64,000 nt of DNA, from IMG/VR virus record IMGVR_UViG_3300022752_000030, positions 1 through 64,000 of that record. One strand, written 5' to 3'. The notes beneath the pieces were generated by a model, which worked only from the letters and a program-made list of their open reading frames with translations, was not told the DNA's origin and did not search any database. This stretch comes from a virus. This document shows positions 1-6,712 of this stretch, piece by piece (positions within the stretch are counted from its first letter, which is position 1; the number at the start of each line of letters is the position of its first letter). The translations under genes and the position numbers were made by a program.

Positions 1-1356
1 ATAAGAATATAAAGAAATGTCACCAATCTTTGGTTCGATTTTACATTCTTTTTCTTTTTTCGTAGATTCTGTAAAAATGTAAACTTCAAACGGAATATTT
101 ACTTTCTTACAAAACAATGTCAGGTTGAACAATTGTTTGATTGTATTGGCCATGTGATTGACCATCGAACCGGACCAATCAAGAAACATGACCAGACCGT
201 GAGATTTGCCACCAGGAACTACGGTGACTTTCTTGAAAATATCTTCATTGAAACGATAAGAGAAAATCTTATTTAAGTTCAAATCACCGGTTTTTGCAAT
301 ACTGGATCTTTTCAGTTGGTCAGCATTTTTACGCAACTCAAATTCTTTGGCCAGATAAGAAACAACTTTGTTTGAATCTTTGCGAATCTTTTTGTAGGCT
401 TCGATATTAATTCCGACACCCTCTGTCTTGTAGAGTGCATACAAATCTTTATAATCGAAAATGGACTTCTCAACGTCAAATTTCGGTACATTGACATAAG
501 AATAAGTTTCAGACTTATTTGCAAACAGACGGCTTTCATTATTACGATAAGAATCATCGGTGAATGAACGAATATCCGAATCATCCTCATTTGTATCTAT
601 GTTGTGTTCGTAAGAATTTGAAGGATTTTTAGAATCACGTTGTTGCACGTCCTCATCATCATGGACAGGAGAATCGTACATACCGTCATCTGGATCACGA
701 TCCAGATCAAAGTCATCAGACAACATGTATCCGGAATCATCATCCATCAAATCGCCGCCTTCCATGCCATCAGAATCATCGAACGAATCTTTATTCTGTT
801 CCTTTTTCATTTTCATGAAGGAAACAATCTTTTCAGAAACTTCAATGACTTGATCATAAGTTTCCGTGGACTCAACTTCATTCAGCAACTCATGTTCTTC
901 TTCGTCAAAGCGAATGCCTAGTCTTGCACCACCTTTGCAATGAAGGTTGATTCGGTCAATAAAATTAAGTGAATTTAAATCTACACCATTGGTGCCGAAA
1001 AAGTCTTTTTCGACCAATTCATTATAGGCTCGAATGAATGAATTTTTCAAACCTGGATATTTGTATTTAATTTTTCGTTCAATGCGGGAATCCTCGACCA
1101 CATTGAGAATTGACATATTCACTTTCTTTTCTTTGGCTTTGTACATACCTTCAATAGGAGTGTACAGAGCATGACCTACTTCATGGCCCATAAACAGGTC
1201 ATAAAGTTGTGAAGAAATATTATTATCGAGTGTGGGAACTGTCAGAATACGATTTTTTACATCGAAACTGGCTGTAGGAACATTTCGGTTTTCGATGGTT
1301 AAATTTTCTGTAGCCATCAACTTGGCCAACAGAGATTTTGAATCAATTAATTGCAT
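1..1356 (-). CDS. CobT-like VWA protein with HExxH motif (partial, C-terminus off the left edge)
   Basis: 452 residues are visible; the reading frame is open to base 1. Residues 58-62 read HEVGH, a zinc-peptidase-type HExxH motif followed by a downstream VVED that could supply a third ligand. A very acidic Asp-rich middle follows (about residues 200-300). A von Willebrand A domain then begins with a MIDAS motif DWSGS (D393, S395, S397). This order (N-terminal domain, acidic linker, C-terminal VWA) is that of CobT-like partners of MoxR/CobS AAA+ ATPases; T4-like cyanophages carry cobS. The role in the phage is unknown. The start ATG follows AGGAGT. A sigma70-like promoter lies just upstream. 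Confidence 0.75.
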   Translation of the reverse strand, partial: MQLIDSKSLLAKLMATENLTIENRNVPTASFDVKNRILTVPTLDNNISSQLYDLFMGHEVGHALYTPIEGMYKAKEKKVNMSILNVVEDSRIERKIKYKYPGLKNSFIRAYNELVEKDFFGTNGVDLNSLNFIDRINLHCKGGARLGIRFDEEEHELLNEVESTETYDQVIEVSEKIVSFMKMKKEQNKDSFDDSDGMEGGDLMDDDSGYMLSDDFDLDRDPDDGMYDSPVHDDEDVQQRDSKNPSNSYEHNIDTNEDDSDIRSFTDDSYRNNESRLFANKSETYSYVNVPKFDVEKSIFDYKDLYALYKTEGVGINIEAYKKIRKDSNKVVSYLAKEFELRKNADQLKRSSIAKTGDLNLNKIFSYRFNEDIFKKVTVVPGGKSHGLVMFLDWSGSMVNHMANTIKQLFNLTLFCKKVNIPFEVYIFTESTKKEKECKIEPKIGDISLYSY

Positions 1357-1379
1357 GAGAACTCCTGTGTAATGTATGA

Positions 1380-1407
1380 ATTATATCACACATTCACTTT
1401 TGTTCAA
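1380..1407 (-). promoter_or_regulatory. sigma70-like promoter upstream of the CobT-like gene
   Basis: On the minus strand -35 TTGAAC (1402-1407) and -10 TATAAT (1380-1385) are 16 bp apart, with TGA before the -10 (extended -10). A T7 tract flanked by GTTG, related to the element at 2375-2395, lies just upstream. Confidence 0.7.
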
Positions 1408-1783
1408 GCGTACTGTTGTTTTTTTGCACTTCAGTCAGAAGTATTGTTCCGTCTTGCTGTACATCGATGTTCAACAACGTACCTTCTTTCCATTGCATCT
1501 GTTCCGTAATTTCATCCGGAATTTCCAAGATAAAATCCCCTGATCCATCATCGGTATCCTTGAGTGTTGTTGTAAACGTAACATCTTTTTTAGAGATTTC
1601 CTTCATATTTTCACCTATAAAACTGTGTATGATTGATTCAGATAGCAAATGAGCTGAGGATGGATCGTTTTGCACAAGAAAATTAGCAAGATCAACAATA
1701 TTTTTGTGTCCCAAATGATTTAGGTCATCTAAAATACCATTAAAAATGCGAAAAATCAAATCATGATCCAAATTTTGCGACAT
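1394..1783 (-). CDS. hypothetical protein with AbrB/MazE-like C-terminal domain
   Basis: 129 residues. The N-terminal 60 residues are helical and unrecognised. Residues about 70-118 (phenylalanine-isoleucine-leucine-glutamate-IPDEI, then WKEGT, then DGTILL) have the pattern of a SpoVT-AbrB/MazE swapped-hairpin DNA-binding domain, so a small transcriptional regulator is possible. The start follows GGAG, with four bases to the stop of the 50-aa gene upstream, so the two are probably translated together. The 3' end carries the promoter of the next gene. Function is inferred from pattern only. Confidence 0.6.
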   Translation of the reverse strand: MSQNLDHDLIFRIFNGILDDLNHLGHKNIVDLANFLVQNDPSSAHLLSESIIHSFIGENMKEISKKDVTFTTTLKDTDDGSGDFILEIPDEITEQMQWKEGTLLNIDVQQDGTILLTEVQKNNSTLEQK

Positions 1784-1784
1784 T

Positions 1785-1937
1785 TTACGCTCCTAGATTA
1801 GAAATTTGCGACAAAATTGACTTTTTTTCGTCTTTACGGTTGTATTTTACGTCATTTTTGTGTTTTTGTACAGGCTTTATGGGTGTACGACACACAGGTT
1901 TTTGTAATTTTACAACAAATTTCATTTTTTTCATCAT
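1785..1937 (-). CDS. small basic protein, 50 aa
   Basis: Begins MMKKMKFVVKL and is rich in Lys and Gln. Its ATG overlaps the stop of the upstream 126-aa gene (ATGATG/TGA), with AGGTG as ribosome binding site inside that gene. Its TAA lies one base before the ATG of the AbrB-like gene. This tight coupling on both sides is the main evidence that it is real. No domain is recognised. Confidence is moderate because of its length. Confidence 0.55.
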   Translation of the reverse strand: MMKKMKFVVKLQKPVCRTPIKPVQKHKNDVKYNRKDEKKSILSQISNLGA

Positions 1938-2314
1938 AACACCTCATTTTTTCGACCTAAGGACGATCCGCTCATGCCCTCTGACACATAAACATAACTG
2001 CTTTTGTGTATTGGAGCAACACAATTCGCCAAATGATCGACTCGCTCACGGTCGCTAGCTGATAATTTGTGATAATCCTTCATAATACCGGTTTTTGTGA
2101 GAGTTGAAACGAGACCGGTATCTAATGATGCGATATGTTTTGTCTCCCTGCCAATGGGAGAAGACAACTTGTAACCAGTTAACAAATCACTTACTTCACG
2201 ATTTGGTTTGATTTGTTTGGGATGGTGTGATTTTAACCATTGTTCGTATTGTTCACGAACAGCCTTTGGTTGTTTTTTCTGTTTGGATTTTTTAACACGA
2301 GCATAGATCATCAT
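1934..2314 (-). CDS. conserved-looking phage hypothetical protein
   Basis: 126 residues, Lys-rich N-terminus (KKSKQKKQPK), then REQYEQWLKSH, and a central LSASDRERVDHLANC segment. No catalytic motif recognised. The ATG follows AGGAGAATTGAA, and a consensus promoter (TTGACT-17-TATAAT) stands directly upstream at 2341-2369, so this looks like the first gene of a short early operon with the 50-aa, AbrB-like and CobT-like genes. Its 3' end overlaps the next gene by four bases. Confidence 0.7.
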   Translation of the reverse strand: MMIYARVKKSKQKKQPKAVREQYEQWLKSHHPKQIKPNREVSDLLTGYKLSSPIGRETKHIASLDTGLVSTLTKTGIMKDYHKLSASDRERVDHLANCVAPIHKSSYVYVSEGMSGSSLGRKNEVL

Positions 2315-2340
2315 TTCAATTCTCCTAACAAAGAAATGTT

Positions 2341-2369
2341 ATTATACATTCATTGGAGAATAAAGTCAA
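2341..2369 (-). promoter_or_regulatory. sigma70 promoter, near consensus
   Basis: Minus strand -35 TTGACT (2364-2369), 17 bp spacer, -10 TATAAT (2341-2346). The AGGAG site and ATG of the 126-aa gene follow. A T7-tract element identical to one at 47271-47291 lies 5 bp upstream of the -35. Confidence 0.85.
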
Positions 2370-2374
2370 CCTAT

Positions 2375-2395
2375 TGTGTTGTTTTTTTACAACTT
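2375..2395 (-). repeat. 21-bp promoter-upstream element, copy 1
   Basis: On the plus strand this contains GTTGTTTTTTTACAAC, an inverted GTTGT/ACAAC around a T tract. The same 21 bases occur at 47271-47291, also immediately upstream of a -35 box. Position and A/T tract suggest an UP-element-like activator site; the inverted repeat could also be a weak terminator for the upstream gene. Confidence 0.6.
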
Positions 2396-2600
2396 AGAAA
2401 TTTCTATTTCTTTTTGCTGATTTGTAATCATAATCGTCATAATGATTTATGATTTCATCGAAATTATAGTTTTTTAACTTTTTAATTTCGGAATGTTCAT
2501 TTTTTTTGCGTTTTGCAACATCGTATCTGTAATCGTCATTATAACCGTAATCATCATTATAATTTTTATTTTTACGAAACTTGCTTACTGACTTTGACAC
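2394..2600 (-). CDS. small Tyr/Asp/Lys-rich hypothetical protein
   Basis: 68 residues of low complexity: repeated NDDYGY, NDDYRY and DDYDY motifs between Lys/Arg-rich stretches. No signal peptide or membrane segment. An internal DYGYNDDY/DYRYD duplication is visible. AGGAGT precedes the start. Probably an early, small, disordered protein; function not recognised. Confidence 0.5.
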   Translation of the reverse strand: MSKSVSKFRKNKNYNDDYGYNDDYRYDVAKRKKNEHSEIKKLKNYNFDEIINHYDDYDYKSAKRNRNF

Positions 2601-2612
2601 TTAAAAAACTCC

Positions 2613-2981
2613 TTACTTTAATACTTCGAAATTGATGCCGTTGATTTTTCTTTCCGGCGCATTGTCCATGTCCGAACTGGACACATAGGTAATTTGTGCG
2701 AGGGGATAACATGTTTTGACAACTCTTAATAGATTACATGCAGTTCCATCTTTGTCATTGAATCTGAATACTTCATCAACAACTTTTAATCCTGAAATTA
2801 TTTGATTACGTTCATTATAGTCGAAATTAAATCCACCTCTATTTAAAATCAACCATTTGTCAGAATATACACCAACAATCAACCAATCTCCCATACTTTT
2901 ACATTGGCTGAGAAAATTTAATTCTTCTGTGGTGAGGGGATCGAATTCTCCACAAGTGACAATCAATCTGTCCTTATTCAT
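2613..2981 (-). CDS. cytidylyltransferase-like nucleotidyltransferase
   Basis: 122 residues. The N-terminus CGEFDPLTTEE sits where HxGH-family nucleotidyltransferases (TagD/RfaE-type) have GxFDxxHxGH; here the HxGH becomes LTTEE, so catalytic competence is doubtful. The GVYSDKW segment matches the usual second strand of the fold, and NERNQIISGLKVVDEV matches the R-x3-hh-x-h-x-V-D-E-V pattern of the family. Its start overlaps the next upstream stop by four bases. It could be an inactive or repurposed relative. Confidence 0.6.
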   Translation of the reverse strand: MNKDRLIVTCGEFDPLTTEELNFLSQCKSMGDWLIVGVYSDKWLILNRGGFNFDYNERNQIISGLKVVDEVFRFNDKDGTACNLLRVVKTCYPLAQITYVSSSDMDNAPERKINGINFEVLK

Positions 2982-3403
2982 GGTAAAAGATCGGGGAAAG
3001 CATCCTTGACAAAATTGTAAGTTAGGCCTTTTACGCCTAAATCTTTTTGAAAAATACCCAAAATGATTTCTGCTTCACGTGGTTCTATTGATTCGAGAAT
3101 TTGAACTAGAAGTTCTTCTTGTCTTTTGGTTGTTAGGGTCTCAGCCGTTTCGTCTCCAACCCGGAACATATAAAGTCTACGTAATTGTCTGGACAAATTT
3201 TCAAAAGTAATTCCAGGAAGAACATCTGTTGGTATTTTATAATTGTGCGGCAACTCTTTTATTTTCCATTGATAATCTGGATGAAAAGTAAGTTTTAATA
3301 CTTCAACTAATGTATTTGAAAGATTTCTTCCAATAACATCCATTCTTTCTTTTTTTGTTTTTACAGACTCAAACTCATCAAAAACTTCATATAAATTTTT
3401 CAT
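2978..3403 (-). CDS. conserved T4-like phage protein of unknown function
   Basis: 141 residues. KTKKERMDVI, then TFHPDYQW and a RREAEI-like helical C-terminal part ending in FPDLLP. The arrangement next to RNase H and the overall pattern resemble a family common in T4-like phages (I recall it as DUF6433, not verified). No catalytic motif. One-base overlap with rnh upstream and four-base overlap downstream indicate one operon with RNase H. Confidence 0.6.
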   Translation of the reverse strand: MKNLYEVFDEFESVKTKKERMDVIGRNLSNTLVEVLKLTFHPDYQWKIKELPHNYKIPTDVLPGITFENLSRQLRRLYMFRVGDETAETLTTKRQEELLVQILESIEPREAEIILGIFQKDLGVKGLTYNFVKDAFPDLLP

Positions 3404-4266
3404 TAAAATTCCTCAATAACATCCATCAAACTTTTCAATTTATTCACAATGAAATAGTCCAGTATTTTTTGTTTAGAAGCTGGCTTAGTTTCTTCATATG
3501 TATTTATGATTTTTTCTTTTATTTCATTAGGTATGAATTTTAAATCAATCAGAGTTTGATTGCGTGAGAAACCTGTTTTTGCAAGGCTGTCTGTCCAGCT
3601 TTCATAATCTTCATTTAGCATTTTTTCCAATTTGTTTTTAACAATTGGTGTCTGTCTTACATCACGTACAAAACAATCAGAAGGTGAAAGTATGTTTGGA
3701 ATGCCGTCTCCCTTATCACCTTTGATAATTTTTTCTTTTAGATCAACTAAAGGATTATCAGAGACAACAAATTTCTTTTGTGTTGGATTATATTGTTTGA
3801 CTTTATAATTTGTTTTGTTATTATATTGTTGCAGTTGTAAAAAGTCACCGTCACTTGAAATGATCAACAAATTTTCATGCATGATATGGCGAGGTACTAA
3901 TGTACCAATAATATCATCAGCTTCTGCACCTTCAACATCAATAACTTTATAGGGAAAGTTTTCCTTTAGTTCTTTTTTAAATTTAGTCAACATATCAAAA
4001 ATCATGTGCCAATCCAAATCAGACTTCTCACGTGATTTTTTTCGACCAGCTTTATAAAAAGGAAAGAATTCTTTTCTCCAGTATTTTCGATTATCACAAC
4101 AGAGTACAACTTCTCCGTATTCTTCACGAAAATTTTTGAGGTGTGTACGTATGATATTTAAAATCATATGTCTTATGAGGCCTTCTTCCAACTTTATTCC
4201 TTTTTGGTTGGAGATTTGAGCCATCAGACCAGCCAACAACACTTGATTCAGATCAACGAGTATCAT
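3403..4266 (-). CDS. rnh: RNase H / 5'-to-3' exonuclease (FEN family)
   Basis: 287 residues, close to T4 RNase H (305). FEN-family acidic clusters are visible: D5 near the N-terminus (ILVDLNQ), VEGAEADDIIGTL and SSDGDFLQL, followed by GDKGDGIPN, the helix-hairpin-helix/ion-binding region. The enzyme removes RNA primers and adjacent DNA from lagging-strand fragments in the phage replisome. The stop shares a base with the next gene. The SD-like stretch upstream is weak. Family assignment is strong. Confidence 0.9.
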   Translation of the reverse strand: MILVDLNQVLLAGLMAQISNQKGIKLEEGLIRHMILNIIRTHLKNFREEYGEVVLCCDNRKYWRKEFFPFYKAGRKKSREKSDLDWHMIFDMLTKFKKELKENFPYKVIDVEGAEADDIIGTLVPRHIMHENLLIISSDGDFLQLQQYNNKTNYKVKQYNPTQKKFVVSDNPLVDLKEKIIKGDKGDGIPNILSPSDCFVRDVRQTPIVKNKLEKMLNEDYESWTDSLAKTGFSRNQTLIDLKFIPNEIKEKIINTYEETKPASKQKILDYFIVNKLKSLMDVIEEF

Positions 4267-4302
4267 AATAAACTTTCAATAGTTTCAGTAAACGAAATTG
4301 TA

Positions 4303-4641
4303 TCAGGAAGGTTTAAATTTGGCAACAGCGTCTTTCCAGAATTCGTGGGATGTTGTTGTCTTTTTTGCCACAATTCCATACCATTCTTGTTCTATGAGTG
4401 GTGAAATATATTCTCTAGGCTCAGATAATATTGCTTCGAATGTATCAAAATCTACAACATCATCTTCTTCCACTTTAAATAATAATACGTGCCACGCCGG
4501 ACCTATTTGATTTCCATTTAAAGGTAAACCTGGATTTTTATAGATATTTGTTTGTATTTTGATATTATTTTTTTTATCAAAATTAGGTAAAAAAAGTAGT
4601 ACATCAAATGGATTGTCCATTTGTTCCAAAAAATTCAACAT
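4303..4641 (-). CDS. hypothetical protein
   Basis: 112 residues, not recognised. It has a hydrophobic N-terminal strand (PFDVLLFLPNF), a mid-region with GPAWHVLLFKVEEDDVVDFDTF and a C-terminal EWYGIVAKK helix. No signal peptide. Its start overlaps the end of the GIY-YIG-like gene by seven bases, so it belongs to the operon that runs from nrdA to rnh. Confidence 0.55.
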   Translation of the reverse strand: MLNFLEQMDNPFDVLLFLPNFDKKNNIKIQTNIYKNPGLPLNGNQIGPAWHVLLFKVEEDDVVDFDTFEAILSEPREYISPLIEQEWYGIVAKKTTTSHEFWKDAVAKFKPS

Positions 4642-5051
4642 TGCAAACCTTTAATATGTGACTTTCGAACCCTTACCATAATCCAAGAATTATAATAATT
4701 GTCACTCTCCAAAACACCATTCAAAAATTGTTCTTTAGCTTCAAGATAACCACATTCACCTTTGGATTTGCAGAGGTGTAATATCACTCTCTCAAATTTT
4801 TCTTGTCCGTGTATTATAACATCTTTTTTCAATTCCTCATTGGAACCGAAATAATTTTGCCAATCACTGGAAATTTTTATTCTTTTTTTCTTACCCTTCA
4901 CTTGTTTTGTTTTGGAAGAATAAAAAAACTTTTTACCAATGTATTTTTTACCCGTTATTGTATTGGTGATACAATAAACGAATCCATAATTTTCTTGAAT
5001 TAATTCTTCAGTAAAATCTAGATTTTTATATTTCCAATTCAATATGACCAT
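4635..5051 (-). CDS. GIY-YIG nuclease-domain protein
   Basis: 138 residues. Residues about 23-45 carry the motif pair YGFVYCITN...KKYIGKK, the GIY-YIG signature, and a later YLEAKEQF supplies the Glu-containing helix; the conserved Arg after YIG is replaced by Lys-rich sequence. Proteins of this small type occur in many T4-like phages. It could be a solitary structure-specific nuclease or a domesticated seg-type homing nuclease; no DNA-binding NUMOD domain is visible, which argues against active homing. Overlaps the zinc-ribbon gene upstream by 13 bases. Confidence 0.7.
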   Translation of the reverse strand: MVILNWKYKNLDFTEELIQENYGFVYCITNTITGKKYIGKKFFYSSKTKQVKGKKKRIKISSDWQNYFGSNEELKKDVIIHGQEKFERVILHLCKSKGECGYLEAKEQFLNGVLESDNYYNSWIMVRVRKSHIKGLQC

Positions 5052-5236
5052 TTCGGATCTTCATTGTACTCGTCATCATCATCTTCGCCATCATAGTGTT
5101 CAGACAATTCTTCGATTAATTCACCACAGAACGGACAATGTTCTGGATAGTTATCGGAAACTAATTGTTCTTCATATAAAACGTCATATGAAGATTCACA
5201 ATTAAGACATTCTGCTGTTATTGTTTTTGTTGTCAT
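5039..5236 (-). CDS. small zinc-ribbon protein, 65 aa
   Basis: Starts MTTKTITAECLNCESS and has two cysteine pairs, CLNC and CPFC, about 28 residues apart, a typical zinc ribbon, then an acidic tail (DGEDDDDEYNED). The ATG at 5236 follows AAGGAA and lies just after the nrdB stop; a longer in-frame reading would run back into nrdB and was rejected. A role in nucleic-acid or protein binding is possible but not shown. Confidence 0.7.
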   Translation of the reverse strand: MTTKTITAECLNCESSYDVLYEEQLVSDNYPEHCPFCGELIEELSEHYDGEDDDDEYNEDPKWSY

Positions 5237-5246
5237 TTTTATTTCC

Positions 5247-6236
5247 TTAATTGGCCCAAACATCTCCCCAGTCACCCGAGAGAGCTCCTTTAGCGTAATC
5301 TGTTGCACGGTTCTCAAAAAAGTTTGTATGAGTTGGTGCGTTAATCATTTCTTCAACCCAAAGTAAAGGGTTCTTTTTAACTTTAAAAATACCTTTTAAA
5401 CCTAATGATATCAAACGTCTGTCAGCAATATATCGAATATATTTTTTAACATCACTTGCTGTTAATCCTTCCATTTCACCCATTGAGAATGAAAGGTCAA
5501 TAAATTTATCCTCAAGTTCAACCATTCTTTCAGCTATGGTATAGATTTTGGATTTTAATTCATCATTCCAAATTTGCTTATTTTCTTCTATATATGTTCG
5601 GAACAATTTTATCATCGATTCAGCGTGCATTGTTTCATCAACAATAGACCAAGTGACAATTTGACCCATGCCTTTCATTTTACCGTGTCTTGGAAAATTC
5701 AACAACATGATAAATGATGAAAACAATTGCATACCTTCAGTAAATGCGGAGAATACTGCAATGTGTGTTGCAGTTGATTCTAACGTACTATTGCGTGAAG
5801 ATATATCATTCACATAATCGTGTTTATCTTTCATTTCTTGATATTCAAGAAACTGATTATATGTTGTTTCTGGTAAACCAAGAGTTTCAATTAGATGTGA
5901 ATAAGCAGCAATATGTAATGCTTCACGTGCTGCAAATCCCATAAGCATCATACGAATTTCTGGTTGAGGAAAATAAGGCAAATAATTTCGAACATAACCA
6001 CCAGCAACGTCAATATCGCCTTGTGTGAAGAAACGGAATATGTGTGTTAAAAATTGTTTTTCTTCCGTAGTCAGTTTCTTTTTCCAATCTTTAACATCTT
6101 CTAACATTGGAACTTCGGTATGAAGCCAATGACTTTGTTCATGTTTTAACCAAGAATCATATGCCCAAGGATAATTGAAAGGTTTGAAGTGATCTCTATC
6201 ATCTGTCATTTTTTGTTCAGAAGACTTTTTAATCAT
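5247..6236 (-). CDS. nrdB: ribonucleotide reductase class I, beta subunit
   Basis: 329 residues, normal for short NrdB proteins. Di-iron ligands are in place: D74/D76 region, E105 and H108 (EALH), E167, E201 and H204 (ETMH), and the radical Tyr is Y112 with class Ia spacing from E105 (ExxHxxxY). With NrdA it reduces ribonucleotides for phage DNA synthesis. Its ATG overlaps the stop of the thioredoxin gene (ATGA), so the two are translationally coupled. Order in transcription: nrdA, membrane protein, thioredoxin, nrdB. Confidence 0.95.
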   Translation of the reverse strand: MIKKSSEQKMTDDRDHFKPFNYPWAYDSWLKHEQSHWLHTEVPMLEDVKDWKKKLTTEEKQFLTHIFRFFTQGDIDVAGGYVRNYLPYFPQPEIRMMLMGFAAREALHIAAYSHLIETLGLPETTYNQFLEYQEMKDKHDYVNDISSRNSTLESTATHIAVFSAFTEGMQLFSSFIMLLNFPRHGKMKGMGQIVTWSIVDETMHAESMIKLFRTYIEENKQIWNDELKSKIYTIAERMVELEDKFIDLSFSMGEMEGLTASDVKKYIRYIADRRLISLGLKGIFKVKKNPLLWVEEMINAPTHTNFFENRATDYAKGALSGDWGDVWAN

Positions 6237-6478
6237 TTGATGAATTCCTCGATTTGATCTGCCATTAAAACACCAGTTTTTCTTTTGATTTCAACACCAT
6301 CTTCTAAAAGTACCATCGTAGGAACTCCACGCACGCCATACTGAATTGTTTTTTCTGATTGTTCTTCGATGTCAATATTGATCAACTCTACTTCACCTAA
6401 ATTGACATATTTAAAATTGTTAGAAAGTGATTTACAAGGTCCGCACCATGATGCGGAAAATTTTAATAATTGTTTCAT
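6233..6478 (-). CDS. thioredoxin-like redox protein
   Basis: 81 residues with the active site WCGPC at 11-15 and the cis-proline motif GVPT about 40 residues later, so an intact thioredoxin fold in minimal form. Encoded between nrdA and nrdB, it is the likely electron donor that re-reduces NrdA. Four-base overlaps at both ends (ATGA) make it part of a tightly coupled nrd operon. Confidence 0.9.
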   Translation of the reverse strand: MKQLLKFSASWCGPCKSLSNNFKYVNLGEVELINIDIEEQSEKTIQYGVRGVPTMVLLEDGVEIKRKTGVLMADQIEEFIK

Positions 6479-6711
6479 TTAATATCTCCAAACCAAATAA
6501 ATGTTGCCACCAAGTTCATTACAAAAAAATATGCGTTTTGTATAACTAAGGGTTTATTTTTGTGTGTTTTCATAAAGTCATAAAGCAAAACGGAGTGTGC
6601 AATAACAAAACCTGGAAATGCATATTGCATCCAAGGTAATTTTAAAGAAACTATTGTTCCTCCAAAAATAAACATTGCCGTTGCAATCCATTTTATATCG
6701 AATTTTTTCAT
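6475..6711 (-). CDS. small multi-pass membrane protein in the nrd operon
   Basis: 78 residues from the ATG at 6711, chosen because AAGG stands at a good distance and the upstream in-frame GTG would overlap nrdA. Three hydrophobic segments are visible: WIATAMFIFGGTIVSL, the region around YAFPGFVIAHSVLLY, and NAYFFVMNLVATFIWF. It may sit in the inner membrane; the size recalls small PnuC-like or other three-helix proteins but no family is recognised. Confidence 0.65.
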   Translation of the reverse strand: MKKFDIKWIATAMFIFGGTIVSLKLPWMQYAFPGFVIAHSVLLYDFMKTHKNKPLVIQNAYFFVMNLVATFIWFGDIK

Positions 6712-6712
6712 A

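Noticed and set aside
640-921. Plus-strand frame opposite the CobT-like gene
   Set aside because: Shadow of the acidic, Asp-rich coding region (GAT repeats read as ATC); no RBS.
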